Assembly (NCBI GenBank): GCA_028278125.1
Contig: JANQEY010000034.1
Location: 1-29,653 of the forward strand
DNA: 29,653 nucleotides
Reading direction: 5' to 3'
Source of the DNA: a bacterium
GTDB lineage: Bacteria > Electryoneota > Electryoneia > Electryoneales > Electryoneaceae
Part shown: piece after piece, positions 1 to 6,907 of the stretch
Layout: every line of letters starts with the position of its first letter
Numbering within the stretch: the first letter of the stretch is position 1
Position numbers and translations under genes: made by a program
The notes under the pieces: model-generated
The model's input: the letters and a program-made list of their open reading frames with translations, nothing else
What the model was told of the DNA's origin: nothing
Database searches by the model: none

Positions 1-1104
1 CAACGCTCTCAAGAATATTTGATCGGTATCAATTTCCATCTCACCCCAGTCCATAATCATGATATCATGAGTATTCTCGCCTTCAACTATTTCAACCGCC
101 TCTTCATAGGGGTAATATCCTTCAACGTTCACTCTGACGGTATAATTATTAGGATACATTGCAGGTATCTCATAAAAACCTGCGTCATCTGTTGTGGCTT
201 CGTAACCGCCGATATTAACTACCGCGCCAACAACAGGATCACCCGTTGCGTTAATTGCTACAGTACCAGAGACACTGGCGTTCTCTTCTCCAAGTGTGAA
301 AAGGATTGCCAGCTCATCAAACGGATAATCTGCCGGCTCAGCATTATAAGATACCTGTAGACCATCTGTCCCGTCTTCGTTTTCAATACCGATGGTTTCA
401 CCGTTAATATCGATAATATCCTCAACCTCTTGATATTGTATCAGAATATTACCATTCTGGTAAAGGATAGTCTGACAGGTCACATGTCCACTCTGCCCGC
501 CAAATTCTTCTACTTCCTCGAAAGTACATACCCAGTTACCAGCTTCATCCTCACCATAATAAAGTGGTCCACTACCAAAATCAGATGGATTAAGATCATC
601 CCAGAAAAAACAGATAATATTGTTGGGAGCAAAAGTGTTTGGTATTGGATCGTTGCCTAGGTCACCACTACCACCACCAAACATCAGGAAACCATTAGAG
701 CAGATATACACTTCATCATAATCATTGCCGTAATAGCTGAAGGTGAATCCAAGATCGAAAGGTCCCTGGAATGTATCATCACCCATATTATCTATCTCCG
801 TTCCGGTTTCGGTGATATCTACCCAGTCATAAACCGGACCGTTCTCTTCCTGGCTGTCATAAAACATGTAGCCGAAATCATCAGGTCCACCTGTTTCATC
901 AAGCTCATTTGAATATTCTCGGAATACACCTTCTTTTTCAAGAATTGCCATCTCTCCTGCAGACAAAACTTCACCACTCTCATATGCTTTAAGAAGACGG
1001 TAGAGGTTTTCTTTCTCCCCGGTTACACCACTATTGTGGTCTGACCCGAAGACAAAAGATGTCAAAAGTAGTCCAGCAACTAATGCAAGCACAAATTTCT
1101 TCAT
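1..1104 (-). CDS. Secreted protein with NIDO-like and carboxypeptidase-regulatory-like domains (3' end outside window)
   Basis: The reading frame is open from an ATG at 1104 to the window edge (368 codons, no stop). The ATG follows GGAGATCCCATC, a good ribosome binding site. Residues 1-20 are a Sec signal peptide (MKKFVLALVAGLLLTSFVFG). Residues about 90-265 resemble the beta-sandwich module common in exported proteins of FCB candidate phyla and related to nidogen-like domains: a 'GFTFSYYGNDY..VYICSNG' stretch, then 'FFWDDLNP'. Residues about 277-347 form a carboxypeptidase-regulatory-like (CNA-B/transthyretin-like) repeat with 'VSGTV', 'GAVVNI' and 'TTDDAGFYEI'. Both modules are structural or adhesive rather than catalytic. 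The missing C-terminus may carry further repeats and a type IX sorting domain; that is inference. A promoter lies about 160 bases upstream. Secretion is well supported, the exact function is unknown. Confidence 0.85.
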   Translation of the reverse strand, partial: MKKFVLALVAGLLLTSFVFGSDHNSGVTGEKENLYRLLKAYESGEVLSAGEMAILEKEGVFREYSNELDETGGPDDFGYMFYDSQEENGPVYDWVDITETGTEIDNMGDDTFQGPFDLGFTFSYYGNDYDEVYICSNGFLMFGGGSGDLGNDPIPNTFAPNNIICFFWDDLNPSDFGSGPLYYGEDEAGNWVCTFEEVEEFGGQSGHVTCQTILYQNGNILIQYQEVEDIIDINGETIGIENEDGTDGLQVSYNAEPADYPFDELAILFTLGEENASVSGTVAINATGDPVVGAVVNIGGYEATTDDAGFYEIPAMYPNNYTVRVNVEGYYPYEEAVEIVEGENTHDIMIMDWGEMEIDTDQIFLRAL

Positions 1105-1268
1105 GATGGGATCTCCAGACGTTTATTCGAGTTACAAAGATTATCCAGAATTTTTTCCCTCGTATTTTACACCGTGCAGAGATGTAGATATGAGCAATTT
1201 AAGATTTAATCGGGTAATACTTGTGGGTAACAACCTTCTCAAATCCGAAATACACAAAGGAATATTAA

Positions 1269-1296
1269 ACTATAATTGATGATTAATTCGAGTCAA
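1269..1296 (-). promoter_or_regulatory. Sigma-70-like promoter for the secreted NIDO-like protein
   Basis: On the minus strand the -35 is TTGACT (1291-1296) and the -10 is TATAGT (1269-1274), with a 16-base spacer. Each hexamer matches the consensus at 5 of 6 bases. Transcription would start near 1262 and leave a leader of about 160 bases before the ATG at 1104. Confidence 0.5.
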
Positions 1297-1399
1297 CCAA
1301 ATATTTTGCTTTTTCAAAATATTTATTGGATTTCAGAGCGCTTGAATTTTCACAATGGCAGTTCTTTACTTTGATTTTCATAATGTTACATTTCATCTC

Positions 1400-1436
1400 C
1401 TGATAAAAACAACCCGGTATGTCACCATACCGGGTT
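1400..1436 (-). terminator. Rho-independent terminator of the 1496-2242 gene
   Basis: A perfect 11-base-pair stem (AACCCGGTATG at 1411-1421, CATACCGGGTT at 1426-1436) closes a 4-base loop. On the minus strand it is followed by GTTTTTATC. It sits about 60 bases after the stop codon at 1496. Confidence 0.8.
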
Positions 1437-1495
1437 ACAAAATGGTTCAAGGTGATTGAATGTTTTAATCATGTTCATTGAACCATGTGAAAGCC

Positions 1496-2242
1496 TCAGT
1501 CTGTTGAGTAATAAAAGTCTCCAACAAGTTTTACCATCTCACCTTCTTGAGAAAAGGATGATAAATATAAATTATATTTAAGACCATGATCTTGGTAAAT
1601 CGACATCAGGATATCGGGAACATTGTCCTTATCAAAATCTCCAATCCACTCAATGTGGACTGCGTTGTAGTTAATGTAATCAAAATGAAAAACTATCTGT
1701 TCTTCGTGTCTCTTCCTCATTATTTGACCTTTTGGTTGGCGAAGAGTATGCCGGAGACCCATTTTATAATCTCTGATAGACGGGGAAGTCCCTCCTTTTA
1801 CAACGTTTGCATAGAATATCAGGTAGTATTCGTCACTGCTAGTCCATAACCCATAATTTTCACCAGGATGAAAATATCTCTTCCCCTGGAAATAAACTGA
1901 AGTTTCACCTGTCCTGAACTCTTTTGGTCCTCTAACCAGGAACAATGGATCGTTTACAGAGTCAACCTTAACCCTCTGCAATACTTGTTCACAGCCGGGT
2001 GGAAATGATTCATTTATTATTAATCGAACTCGTTTTATCTCGAAAGAACTACCCTTTCTAAATACCCCAAACCAATCGGTATCGCCCGCATCATCCGGCA
2101 ATGGGGGTGGATTCCAATAATCACAACCACCAAACTCATAACCATACATAAAAAAATCGCATGGTAGTTCATCAGATGCAAACAGTGGAACAAACGAAAG
2201 AACTACAGATATTATGAAGGTTATAACTTTTTTAATATACAT
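1496..2242 (-). CDS. Secreted protein of unknown function
   Basis: 248 residues. The ATG follows an AAGGGGG ribosome binding site. Residues 1-22 are a signal peptide (hydrophobic core ITFIISVVLSFVPLFA). The mature part is rich in aromatic residues and contains no motif I can assign to an enzyme. Near the C-terminus (about residues 205-213) 'DFDKDNVPDIL' matches the calcium-binding DxDxDxxPD loop of FG-GAP/VCBS or dockerin-like repeats, so a metal-stabilised extracellular fold is possible. Three cysteines in the first 90 mature residues might form disulfides. It is monocistronic, with its own terminator at 1411-1436. Extracytoplasmic location is well supported. The function is unknown. Confidence 0.75.
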   Translation of the reverse strand: MYIKKVITFIISVVLSFVPLFASDELPCDFFMYGYEFGGCDYWNPPPLPDDAGDTDWFGVFRKGSSFEIKRVRLIINESFPPGCEQVLQRVKVDSVNDPLFLVRGPKEFRTGETSVYFQGKRYFHPGENYGLWTSSDEYYLIFYANVVKGGTSPSIRDYKMGLRHTLRQPKGQIMRKRHEEQIVFHFDYINYNAVHIEWIGDFDKDNVPDILMSIYQDHGLKYNLYLSSFSQEGEMVKLVGDFYYSTD

Positions 2243-2762
2243 CTGAATACCCCCTTACTAGTTTCTAAATATATGATTTATTAACAGTATCACCAGTTAC
2301 TTTGTTTTTCAAGCTGAATTTATTAACCTGTTGCTATTAATACTCCTGCCCTAAAACAAAATTTCTTGCAAGATTATCCAGAATCGCCCAAGGAACAGAC
2401 GATATTGCTCATATTTTCCAACTTTTGCGGGTGAACTATTTGGATGAAATCCTTCATTTGAGCATGAGGTGAACGAAACCTGCACAGGTCTTTCAAACTC
2501 CCGGGCTGCATTCAGGAGAAGAGACTCGTGTCCAAATCAAATTCTCTGAGACGAATAATTTGTAAGTTTTTTGGTGCGGGGATATTTGAAAGATACTGAA
2601 TCATTTAGGAATAACAAACTGATTTTGTCTCCTCAGAAATTAAAAATCTTACTTCAAAAAACGATTTTGTTAATTGTAATCATTGATATTTAATTAATTT
2701 ATAATTAACTTGAGTTGGTAATAAGAGAACTGGGTAACCTGTTAACTTTTAATGAGGTCACG
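2243..2762. other. Intergenic region of about 520 bases
   Basis: AT-rich divergent spacer between the minus-strand secreted protein and the plus-strand Arg-rich small protein. I see no tRNA, riboswitch or convincing ORF. A TATAAT-like hexamer near 2699 lacks a well-spaced -35, so no promoter is claimed. Confidence 0.5.
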
Positions 2763-2906
2763 ATGATAAAGGATCGTCGGAAAGAAGACCGTCGTAAAGG
2801 AGATCGCAGGGTACGGCAAATGGGCTCGCCGCTTGACTGGCACACAAATGAATGCAGAAAGGGTGAAAGAAGGCAGGGCGAGCGAAGGAAAAAGAACAAC
2901 TTTTAA
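2763..2906 (+). CDS. Very small Arg-rich repeat protein (DRRKx/ERRxG repeats)
   Basis: 47 residues from the ATG at 2763, which is preceded by GAGG at a good distance. A TTG start at 2715 in the same frame has no such site and is less likely. Residues 4-16 are tandem pentads (DRRKE, DRRKG, DRRV), and a second block near the C-terminus (GERRQGERRKK) repeats the pattern. Between them is a less charged linker with one Trp, one His and one Cys. There is no signal peptide or membrane segment. Such (D/E)RRxG runs occur in small proteins and linkers of several phyla, but I know no defined function. The alternating charge pattern suggests an extended helix or nucleic-acid binding (inference). A strong terminator 40 bases downstream supports a genuine transcript. 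Confidence 0.6.
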   Translation: MIKDRRKEDRRKGDRRVRQMGSPLDWHTNECRKGERRQGERRKKNNF

Positions 2907-2944
2907 AGACATCATTTAGAAGTGAATAATTAGAATAAATCTAG

Positions 2945-2981
2945 AAACTATCATCATGACTATGGTGATAGTTTTTCTTTT
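2945..2981 (+). terminator. Rho-independent terminator of the Arg-rich small gene
   Basis: A 12-base-pair stem with one G-T wobble (2945-2956 with 2963-2974) closes a 6-base loop and runs into TTTCTTTT on the plus strand. Confidence 0.85.
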
Positions 2982-3026
2982 GCAAATTTCAGTACCAATA
3001 CTAAGCTGAAAATAAAAACTGGTCTA

Positions 3027-3053
3027 AATAAAAAAGCCGCACTAATGCGGCTT
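3027..3053 (-). terminator. Rho-independent terminator of the small beta-barrel gene
   Basis: A perfect 8-base-pair stem (AAGCCGCA at 3034-3041, TGCGGCTT at 3046-3053) with a CTAA loop is followed on the minus strand by TTTATTT. It lies about 20 bases after the stop at 3076. Confidence 0.85.
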
Positions 3054-3075
3054 ATTATTCTATCAAATATAGATT

Positions 3076-3669
3076 CTATAATATCTGCTTTACCCGGAAG
3101 AAGAAATTGAACCTGAGGAAAAATCCTTTCAAATCAAATGCATGATCTGTGTACTCATTTTCTACCGGCGCGTAAAAGTAACCAACCTTGGTTGAAAACT
3201 TGATATAATCGTTAACTTCACCAATCAATTGTCCGTAAATTTTAAAACCAATTTTCCCTTTGTGCTCTTCCGTATAACCGGTATTGTCATTATTCAGATC
3301 ATACTCGAAAGTACCTATATAAGCCAGTGAACACCCTGCACGAATATTATGTTCATAATCAAGTTCATAGGCTTTATAACTGTAATCCAGTTCCCAGATC
3401 TTGGTTGGATTGACTATTCTATCGTTGTCGAAATCCCTGTATATATCGCCGTACAAGTTGATGTATTCGTAGTTCAGCCCAACATTGTGATCACCTTCGA
3501 ATGATACCAGGCCACCCAGGTTATACCCCAAAGACCCGGAATACATCGGTCTCTGGTTATTATAAATCCCGGTAAATCCAGCCGATGCACTGATATCAAT
3601 CTGCGCCCATGCAAAACTGCAAACAAGAAGAAGTACCAAAACGGAAACAAATTTTATCCTGGTTTTCAT
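3076..3669 (-). CDS. Small outer-membrane beta-barrel-like protein
   Basis: 197 residues from the ATG at 3669, which sits right after GAGGAGGGATC. A longer frame starts at 3753 but would hide this site and the signal peptide. Residues 1-22 are a classic signal peptide ending AWA-Q. The mature chain alternates polar and aromatic residues in strand-length segments, for example 'GLNYEYINLYGDIY', 'WELDYSYKAYELDYEH' and 'IKFSTKVGYFYAP', which is typical of an 8- to 10-strand barrel. The last strand is very aromatic (FFLRFNFFFRV) but the protein ends in Leu, not Phe or Trp, so the usual barrel-assembly signal is imperfect. It is monocistronic, with a terminator at 3034-3053. Function (pore, adhesin or structural) cannot be told. 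Confidence 0.75.
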   Translation of the reverse strand: MKTRIKFVSVLVLLLVCSFAWAQIDISASAGFTGIYNNQRPMYSGSLGYNLGGLVSFEGDHNVGLNYEYINLYGDIYRDFDNDRIVNPTKIWELDYSYKAYELDYEHNIRAGCSLAYIGTFEYDLNNDNTGYTEEHKGKIGFKIYGQLIGEVNDYIKFSTKVGYFYAPVENEYTDHAFDLKGFFLRFNFFFRVKQIL

Positions 3670-4312
3670 GATCCCTCCTCTTTCTTTCAGGCTGCACGCA
3701 CAATTAACCATTCTGTTCTTACTACCTGAAGAATATACTGTAACAATTCTCAAAGAAAAATCTTTCTTTAAGACTTTATGTCAATTTTCTAACCGGGAGC
3801 CTGATTTAAAACCTGAATCTCCAACAGACTCCAAAAATCCAACTATTTGAAATCAACCTTCTTTTCTTCCTTAATAATGCTACGATTTAAGATGAATTAC
3901 TATTTTGACAAGAATCACTCTGCGGATGTGATCCTGGCATGGCACTAAATCTGCCTACTATTGAGCAATTATTCTCAGGTAGATACGCAATAATACTGAT
4001 TCACCTTCTTTAACATTGATACAAGTACATGCTCACCCATTTTTTTATTATTATTGATATTACAAATTAAATGAATAGACACAGTAGTTATCTCAGGAGT
4101 TCTACTTAAGGAAAAGCTAAAGTAATCGGTAAGAGTGCCGATATTATAACTGAAGGCATTAGATATGCCTGTTAAACCTACCAAGGAGGCCTGCCGAGGA
4201 AGCGATAACCTTTCTTGCTTAACGGCTGAAAAACCCTTGCTGTCAAGTGTAGCCCGGTCCCCTCAAACCGGGCTCTTGACTTTATTGTATTTAATATCCT
4301 GTCAAATCCTGT
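3670..4312. other. Intergenic region of 643 bases, mostly featureless
   Basis: It holds the upstream region of the small barrel gene, including a 7-base-pair inverted repeat (AAAGAAA/TTTCTTT, 3752-3769) that could be an operator, and a CCCGG palindrome at 4252-4275. Open frames at 3975-4184 and 4165-4362 have no ribosome binding site and no recognisable protein, so none is called. Confidence 0.5.
4252..4275. repeat. CCCGG-type palindrome (terminator or REP-like element)
   Basis: An 8-base-pair inverted repeat (AGCCCGGT / ACCGGGCT) lies about 40 bases past the stop of the 4313-5455 gene. Neither side has a proper T-tract directly after it. Its flanks (TGTAGCCCGG on the left; CTTGACTTTATT on the right) reappear in the palindromes near 9.0-9.1 kb, so it seems to belong to the same repeat family. 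It may also end the dehydrogenase transcript. Confidence 0.55.
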
Positions 4313-5455
4313 TTATTGTAATTTCCGTGATATCCGGATACCCCTTTTATCCAATTCGGTAACCATTTTCTCCGAGGGTACTACACGTTCCTGGTAGAGG
4401 ACACCTTTCTCCTCTATATCACCGTTTAAAACCATTTGAAGAATAACCGTCCCCGGCCAGGCGGTTGTCCTTTGCATTGAGGTTAAACCGGAATCCGGAT
4501 CGTATGTGTCTATCATCTCATAAACACATGAAGCTTCTTTCCCATCCTTAGTACCTTTGACAGTAATTCTCATCAAAGTTACATCAGGCTTATCATGTGG
4601 TAGTGAGGTTACAAGCATGTGTTCAAATACTTCACGGGGAACTATTTCCTGGTCACCAACCGATACTGTGTCTTCTGATCTGAAACCAATATCGAACGCA
4701 AACTTGATCAACTCGGCATGCCCCGGATATCTTATTGTCTTGCAGTCTAGAACCTCGAGGGTATCTCCAAAGGTTACAGGCAAAGTTGAAACTCCGCCCG
4801 ATGTGTAAAATGCTTCATATTCCCTGCCCTGGATTTCGAGTTTTTCCAGGCCGGTCATTGATGGACGTGTTTCACGTTTGCCATCATACAAAACTACACT
4901 TGGTTCCAGGTATTCATTTGTCAAACCTCTTATGCTGAAAAGAAGTGTATAGTTCAATGGTGGATCAGGATCCTGGGGAAGTCCACCGACCCTGATATGT
5001 GCTTTTTTCGCAAGGTCGAGTGATTCAATTCCACCTGCGACCAGGACACCTGCCAAACCGGGTGTCAGCCCGGTGTCTGGAATTATTGAAACACCAGCCT
5101 GCTTTGCCATTTGATCAAGTTTATGCTGCTCTCCCACAACATCATGATTACCGCCATAGTCAATAGTAGAGCACCTTGCCTCTACCGCAAGTTTAGTGAG
5201 TTCAAGGTTTAAGGCGTAATCAGCAGCAAACACAGCACCGTGGGCTTCTTTTAAAACTGGAGCTACCTCTGATAGATTTCTGAAATCGACAACTTTTCCA
5301 TTCGCCCGGTCTATGCCCAGTACATTGCAGGCGTTCGCGACCGCATCCTGGCTTGAATCAGTAATTATAACATCATGACCATTCCTGATAAAATCATATG
5401 CTGCAGCAATACCCTGTCTGCCGGCACCTAGTACAGCTACCAAAAAACCAGCCAT
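4313..5455 (-). CDS. Saccharopine dehydrogenase / lysine 6-dehydrogenase-like NAD(P)-dependent oxidoreductase
   Basis: 380 residues, close to the roughly 385 of lysine 6-dehydrogenases and short saccharopine dehydrogenases. The ATG follows GGAGGGCAA. A Rossmann fold opens the protein (VAVLGAGRQG, residues 6-15) with an acidic residue after strand 2 ('VIITDSS'). The saccharopine-dehydrogenase pattern continues with 'IDYGGNHDVV' and 'IPDTGLTPGLAGVL', and the catalytic/C-terminal domain starts near 'RVGGLPQ'. These enzymes act on lysine, saccharopine or related amino acids in the cytoplasm. The substrate cannot be assigned from sequence alone, and no other lysine-pathway gene is nearby. The leader contains a hairpin with a C-rich loop complementary to the gene's own ribosome binding site (5529-5555), so translational control is possible. 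Family assignment is firm, substrate is not. Confidence 0.85.
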   Translation of the reverse strand: MAGFLVAVLGAGRQGIAAAYDFIRNGHDVIITDSSQDAVANACNVLGIDRANGKVVDFRNLSEVAPVLKEAHGAVFAADYALNLELTKLAVEARCSTIDYGGNHDVVGEQHKLDQMAKQAGVSIIPDTGLTPGLAGVLVAGGIESLDLAKKAHIRVGGLPQDPDPPLNYTLLFSIRGLTNEYLEPSVVLYDGKRETRPSMTGLEKLEIQGREYEAFYTSGGVSTLPVTFGDTLEVLDCKTIRYPGHAELIKFAFDIGFRSEDTVSVGDQEIVPREVFEHMLVTSLPHDKPDVTLMRITVKGTKDGKEASCVYEMIDTYDPDSGLTSMQRTTAWPGTVILQMVLNGDIEEKGVLYQERVVPSEKMVTELDKRGIRISRKLQ

Positions 5456-5528
5456 TTGCCCTCCAAAAAAATGTAATAAATCACCACCTACTGATCGGGA
5501 TATTGAACTTTGTTGTTACTGATGGATC

Positions 5529-5555
5529 AAGTATATTCGGAGGGACAATATACTT
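5529..5555 (-). promoter_or_regulatory. Leader hairpin with a CCCTCC loop, upstream of the dehydrogenase gene
   Basis: A perfect 9-base-pair AT-rich stem (5529-5537 with 5547-5555) presents the minus-strand loop GTCCCTCCG. CCCTCC in the loop is exactly complementary to GGAGGG, the ribosome binding site just before the ATG at 5455. The hairpin could act in translational control. Read on the plus strand it is followed by five T, so it might instead be a weak plus-strand terminator. Confidence 0.4.
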
Positions 5556-5566
5556 TTTGTAATAGG

Positions 5567-5595
5567 ACTATAAAAGATTCAGTCAGTATTGAAAA
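5567..5595 (-). promoter_or_regulatory. Probable promoter of the dehydrogenase gene
   Basis: On the minus strand the -35 is TTTTCA (5590-5595, 4 of 6) and the -10 is TATAGT (5567-5572, 5 of 6), with a 17-base spacer. It begins inside the T-tract of the terminator at 5601-5629, which would place the dehydrogenase in its own transcript. Confidence 0.4.
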
Positions 5596-5629
5596 CGAAA
5601 ACGGGCAAGGAGGTATCGGCCTTACCCGT
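5591..5629 (-). terminator. Rho-independent terminator ending the candidate RNA
   Basis: A 10-base-pair stem with one G-T wobble (5601-5610 with 5620-5629) and a 9-base loop is followed on the minus strand by TTTCGTTTTC. It lies 265 bases after the TauE/SafE stop codon and 145 bases before the dehydrogenase ATG. Confidence 0.75.
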
Positions 5630-5845
5630 CTCGGGAGACCGCTTCCGTCCAGGGAGGTAAACGAAAGCGGGATATATTCCTGGTCCCTCCTGGCAAAGGA
5701 CCTTCTCGGTTCGCCTCTTCCAGCAGCGAAGATTTAAGACTTGTATTTATTACACGGATGGAAATATTTGTGGGTTCCGTTGATCGGCAGTTGGAGTGAT
5801 TTAGTGAGAGCAATTCCTGTTAAGGTTAAAATTTATGATATCACT
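5591..5845 (-). ncRNA. Candidate structured small RNA with C-rich (anti-Shine-Dalgarno) loops
   Basis: This minus-strand unit has a promoter (5852-5880), a terminator (5601-5629) and no credible protein. In transcript order it shows a TTCGC/GCGAA hairpin (5710-5730), a GGTCC/GGACC hairpin (5682-5702), and a 9-base-pair hairpin with one wobble (5662-5670 with 5639-5647) whose 14-base loop holds ACCTCCC. The terminator hairpin follows, with ACCTCC at its loop. CCTCC loops are typical of small RNAs that mask ribosome binding sites. The expected length is about 250 bases from the predicted start. It could also be the leader of the dehydrogenase gene (a riboswitch or attenuator), because that gene lies downstream on the same strand. 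No match to a known RNA family was recognised. Confidence 0.45.
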
Positions 5846-5851
5846 ACCGCA

Positions 5852-5880
5852 ATAATTTGTTATTATTTATATTACGTCAA
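5852..5880 (-). promoter_or_regulatory. Promoter of the candidate small RNA
   Basis: On the minus strand the -35 is TTGACG (5875-5880, 5 of 6) and the -10 is AATTAT (5852-5857, 4 of 6), with a 17-base spacer. It lies directly after the stop codon of the TauE/SafE gene, so it would serve the non-coding stretch at about 5845-5591. Confidence 0.45.
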
Positions 5881-5893
5881 CTCATTTCCTTCA

Positions 5894-6700
5894 TCAAGCC
5901 GTGAAATAGAGCCTTAATACAACTAAAATTAGCAATACCCCGAATATTCTCTTATAGACAAGTGAACCAGCTATTTTGTTCAGATATGCACCAAGCTGTG
6001 CAGCAGGGATCGATGTCACCGCCAGGCAAACTGCAACCAACAGGTTTGAGTGACCAAAAAATCCTTGCGGCAGGGGTACCGCCGGTGTGCTGAAAATATA
6101 TCCAAAGGCAGCGGCTAAGGCTGTAAACATCACAACAGCCGAAGATGTGCCTGCAAGTTTCTTTACCGGGATGTGGGCGATAAATGCCATGGCCGGTACA
6201 AACACCAGTCCACCTGCCAGACCTGTTAAACCTGCAAATAATCCTACAATAACACCAATAAAAATCCAACCCGGGACACTTACATGTTTTAACGGTTTAT
6301 CTTCAACCTTTTTTTCTAATAACATTTTCAGCGCTGCAGCTAATAGGACAGATGCCAGTCCGATCTGCAGCCAGCTGCCCGGGAGATAACCTGCTATAAC
6401 CGTGGCAATCCAACCACCCAACATACTTGAGGGCGCTACAAGAGGAACAAGTCTCCAGATTACATTATGTTGACGATGATGCCTTAAGGCTGAAGAGGCG
6501 ACATTAAATGTCGCAACAGTAAGGCTAGTTCCCATCGCTGCCTGGACTAGAACTTCGGGAGGTAAACCCCAGGCACGATACAATTCAAGTAAAACAGGAA
6601 CCATTATCAATCCGCCACCAATGCCAATAAATCCCGCAGATACACCTGCCGCTATACCAATAGCTACCAGCATCAGGATTGTTGCCAGCGATAAATCCAT
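5894..6700 (-). CDS. TauE/SafE family membrane permease (sulfite/anion exporter family)
   Basis: 268 residues, normal for the family. The two inverted halves each begin with the family glycine motif: 'AGFIGIGGGLIMVPVL' near residue 22, and 'AGLTGLAGGLVFVPAM' near residue 160. About eight hydrophobic segments span the protein, and the loop after the first half has the usual 'MGTSLTVATFNVASSALRH' pattern. Members export sulfite, sulfoacetate or related organosulfur anions across the inner membrane, but most, like this one, have no assigned substrate. No sulfur-metabolism gene is nearby. The ATG is preceded by AAGAGA. No terminator follows at once; the next minus-strand hairpin is at 5601-5629. 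Confidence 0.9.
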   Translation of the reverse strand: MDLSLATILMLVAIGIAAGVSAGFIGIGGGLIMVPVLLELYRAWGLPPEVLVQAAMGTSLTVATFNVASSALRHHRQHNVIWRLVPLVAPSSMLGGWIATVIAGYLPGSWLQIGLASVLLAAALKMLLEKKVEDKPLKHVSVPGWIFIGVIVGLFAGLTGLAGGLVFVPAMAFIAHIPVKKLAGTSSAVVMFTALAAAFGYIFSTPAVPLPQGFFGHSNLLVAVCLAVTSIPAAQLGAYLNKIAGSLVYKRIFGVLLILVVLRLYFTA

Positions 6701-6907
6701 CTAAATCTCTTTTCCATGTTTCACTTATTAGTTCAATAAACTTAAAATTTTAACTTTTGCAAGACCACTCGTGGGTTTTTCTCTTGTGTACCTCAAAGTA
6801 GAGTTGTATTCAACAAGTTAACTAGATAGTTTAATATTGATTAAGTTTTGAATATACCACATTATTCTTTGAAGAAAGATAATCCCATCCGATATTTGGA
6901 GGCTTCT

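Larger units (their letters stand above)
1105..1495. other. Intergenic region of 391 bases
   Basis: It holds the leader and promoter of the left-hand gene (1269-1296) and the terminator of the right-hand gene (1411-1436). Short open frames here lack ribosome binding sites and overlap these signals, so no gene is called. Confidence 0.6.

Noticed and set aside
3975..4362. Two short open frames in the 3.7-4.3 kb spacer
   Set aside because: No ribosome binding site, biased composition of random AT-rich DNA, and one overlaps the dehydrogenase gene.
5630..5730. Plus-strand resemblance to a glycine riboswitch (CCTGGCAAAGGAC against the family's CAGGCAAAAGGAC)
   Set aside because: The GCCGAAGG core is absent, no plus-strand gene lies directly downstream, and promoter and terminator signals point to the minus strand.
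5510..5813. Open frames on both strands (5510-5737 plus, 5622-5813 minus)
   Set aside because: No ribosome binding site or family resemblance, and both run through the hairpins and terminator of the proposed RNA.
5456..5850. Lysine riboswitch (L box) before the lysine-dehydrogenase-like gene
   Set aside because: Only a short AGAGGCGAAC stretch resembles it. The conserved GCCGAAG and GGTGGGA-type elements are missing.
6848..6907. Twenty-codon N-terminal extension of the thioredoxin/type IX protein
   Set aside because: The GGAGG site and the signal peptide both favour the ATG at 6908.
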